Origin: an uncultured Stenotrophomonas sp.
Lineage (GTDB): Bacteria > Pseudomonadota > Gammaproteobacteria > Xanthomonadales > Xanthomonadaceae
Length of the DNA: 64,000 bases
Direction of reading: 5' to 3'
NCBI RefSeq assembly: GCF_945952405.1
Contig: NZ_CAMFIA010000023.1
Location: 1-64,000, forward strand
The position numbers and the translations under genes were made by a program. This document shows, one piece after another, positions 62,861 to 64,000 of the stretch; the stretch's first letter is position 1; each line of letters opens with the position of its first letter. The notes under the pieces are model-generated. The model made no database searches. It was given only the letters and a program-made list of their open reading frames with translations, and had not been told where the DNA came from.

Positions 62861-63011
62861 AACCGCGCCATGCAGGGATACGGCGCCCCCGCCCAGCGCG
62901 GCTGCGCCGCATGCCACCGCGACGATGCTCGAACACGCCCTCCGCGAGCATCGCCGGGTCCAGTTCAGTGGCGAGGGCTACGACCCGCGGGTTGGATGAA
63001 CCGCGTGCCGC
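62861..63011. other. Intergenic region between convergent genes
   Basis: This 151-bp gap between the alkene reductase and the PhlG-like gene contains no recognisable gene, repeat or strong terminator. CCATGCAGGGATACGGCG near 62867 resembles a phrase at position 120-131 (CCATGCGGGGATACG), a short remnant of the same repeat family. Confidence 0.4.
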
Positions 63012-63707
63012 TCACCACGGCAGCGGCACCGCCTCGCCGTTTGCGTGCTCGCCGTAGTACAGCGAGGGCAGCAGGCGCGAAAGGAAGCTGAACTCGGTAT
63101 AGCAGTGCTTGAGCAGGCCGAGCCCGACCGCATCGCTGACGTCGTTCTGCGGATCGGCACTGTCCAGGCCGAGCACGAAGCGGCTGCGCAGCACGCAGCC
63201 AAACGGTGTGTCGCGCGCGACGTGCAGCATCTGCCCATCGCAGGGATCACCCTGCGCGTCCAGGCGCACGTGGTCACCGAAGCCGATGCGCGCGGCGATC
63301 ACCGCCGACACCGCGCCCGCGTCCTGCGCCGCCTGCAGGCGATCGGGCTGCAGCAGCGTGCGTGGGTCATGGAACTTCAGGCGCGCCGCCACCGGTGGAA
63401 TGTCGGCCAGCGATTCCACCGCGTGGATGCTGGCGCCGTGATAGCTACGTCCACGCTGCCACGCCGCGTCCCAGCCACGGTGCTCGACATGATCGACCGG
63501 ATGCCACCAGCGGATGTGCTGGGTGGTCTCGAAGAAGGTGAACCACCAGTCCAGCATGCGGCCCTTGCAGCCGTGCAGGTCGGTGCGCACGGCCACCTGC
63601 AGCGTGCCGTCCTCGCGGCGCTGGATGCCGGTCTCCAGGTGCATCGGTGCGGGGTCGAGCAGATCGTGGTGGTCGTGCCAGGCACGTGCATTCACCGCGG
63701 TATCCAT
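63012..63707 (-). CDS. PhlG-like hydrolase (DAPG hydrolase domain)
   Basis: This 231-residue protein resembles the DAPG hydrolase PhlG family, which cleaves a C-C bond in 2,4-diacetylphloroglucinol. Visible stretches are MLDWWFTFFETTQHIRWWHPVDHVEH, near residues 50-75, and HVARDTPFGCVLRSRFVLG, with several His, Asp and Glu that could bind zinc. No signal peptide is seen. It is divergent from a TetR gene, the usual setting for a gene induced by a foreign phenolic compound. Family assignment rests on recalled motifs, so substrate is unproven. Confidence 0.7.
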   Translation of the reverse strand: MDTAVNARAWHDHHDLLDPAPMHLETGIQRREDGTLQVAVRTDLHGCKGRMLDWWFTFFETTQHIRWWHPVDHVEHRGWDAAWQRGRSYHGASIHAVESLADIPPVAARLKFHDPRTLLQPDRLQAAQDAGAVSAVIAARIGFGDHVRLDAQGDPCDGQMLHVARDTPFGCVLRSRFVLGLDSADPQNDVSDAVGLGLLKHCYTEFSFLSRLLPSLYYGEHANGEAVPLPW

Positions 63708-63743
63708 GGGGGTCTCCTTCTCGGTTGGGAACCTGACAATACG

Positions 63744-63760
63744 GAAACGCTATTCGTTTC
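63744..63760. promoter_or_regulatory. Palindromic TetR operator candidate
   Basis: GAAACG-CTATT-CGTTTC is a perfect 6-bp inverted repeat in the 84-bp gap between the divergent PhlG-like and TetR genes. AT-rich TTCGCAATTATCC follows and could be a promoter. Position and symmetry fit a TetR-family operator controlling both genes. Confidence 0.65.
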
Positions 63761-63791
63761 GCAATTATCCGGATGCGCTAAGATGGGCGCA

Positions 63792-64000
63792 ATGAACAGC
63801 ACCACCCTGCCCGAGCCCCCCTCACCGCCGCGCCGCCGCGGCCGCCCCGCGCGGCCGGAAGCCGAAGTCCGCCACGCCGTGCTGCAGGCCACCCTGGAGC
63901 TGCTGCTGGCACAGGGCTACGAAGCGACCACCATCGAGGCGGTGGCCACCCACGCCGGCGTGGCGAAGAAGACCGTGTACCGGCATGCCAGCAATCGCGA
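63792..64000 (+). CDS. TetR-family regulator, cut by the window end
   Basis: Only the first 69 codons lie in the window. They read a basic Pro/Arg-rich tail (SPPRRRGRPARPEAEVRHAVLQ), then a TetR helix-turn-helix (ATLELLLAQGYEATTIEAVATHAGVAKKTVYRHASNR). The ligand-binding half is missing. It is divergent from the PhlG-like gene across a palindrome, so it most likely represses that gene and itself. Confidence 0.88.
   Translation, partial: MNSTTLPEPPSPPRRRGRPARPEAEVRHAVLQATLELLLAQGYEATTIEAVATHAGVAKKTVYRHASNR

Overview
The window looks like chromosomal DNA of the Stenotrophomonas maltophilia complex (Xanthomonadaceae). The G+C content is high throughout. Intergenic regions carry many short palindromes ending in GTAG/CTAC, the SMAG repeat family described from S. 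maltophilia. The first genes match the order I recall for the SmeOP-TolC efflux locus (smeP, smeO, smeRo, pcm, tolC). No tRNA, rRNA, phage, transposase or CRISPR array was seen. Codon use and base composition look uniform, so this appears to be core or near-core chromosome.

Layout. 1-7.5 kb: tandem repeats, then the RND efflux operon, its TetR regulator, pcm and tolC. 7.5-12.6 kb: envelope genes (waaA, lpxL, an O-antigen ligase-like protein, a GT4 glycosyltransferase, a small CHCC zinc-binding protein). 13-17 kb: a secreted GH92 alpha-mannosidase coupled to a secreted zinc peptidase. 17.5-26.5 kb: a C4-dicarboxylate module made of malic enzyme maeB, transporter dctA, an anion porin, a hybrid kinase with a DctB-like sensor and a LuxR-type response regulator. 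26.5-33.3 kb: a tricarboxylate/citrate module made of tctD-tctE-like regulators coupled to an orphan periplasmic binding protein, with divergent porin, CitMHS transporter and a PhaB-like reductase. 33.4-36.2 kb: a TonB-dependent receptor and an intergenic region with two unusual long inverted repeats.

36.2-50.2 kb holds housekeeping and unknown genes: a MATCAP-like protein, rsgA, an AlaA-type aminotransferase, a GDSL hydrolase, a methyltransferase, a polysaccharide deacetylase, a three-domain glutaredoxin, a DUF924 protein, AMP nucleosidase, two tandem amidohydrolases (the second with a lost metal site), an HCCA isomerase, DegV and two small unknown proteins. 50.2-55.3 kb: a LysR-regulated MFS/MFP/OMF tripartite pump. 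55.4-57.9 kb: a universal stress protein, an unknown protein and a membrane diguanylate cyclase. 58-60.7 kb: the glutathione-dependent formaldehyde detoxification operon frmR-frmA-yqcC-like-fghA with a recognisable FrmR operator. 60.7-64 kb: LysR/old yellow enzyme and TetR/PhlG-like divergent pairs, each with a palindrome between the genes; the TetR gene runs off the window end.

The most interesting points are the two sensory modules in which familiar parts are recombined, the degenerate amidohydrolase whose signal-peptide region contains a SMAG-like sequence, the glutaredoxin/A-type/rhodanese fusion, and several families of inverted repeats placed at gene ends. All functional calls come from reading the translated sequence and recalled family features. 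No database search was possible.
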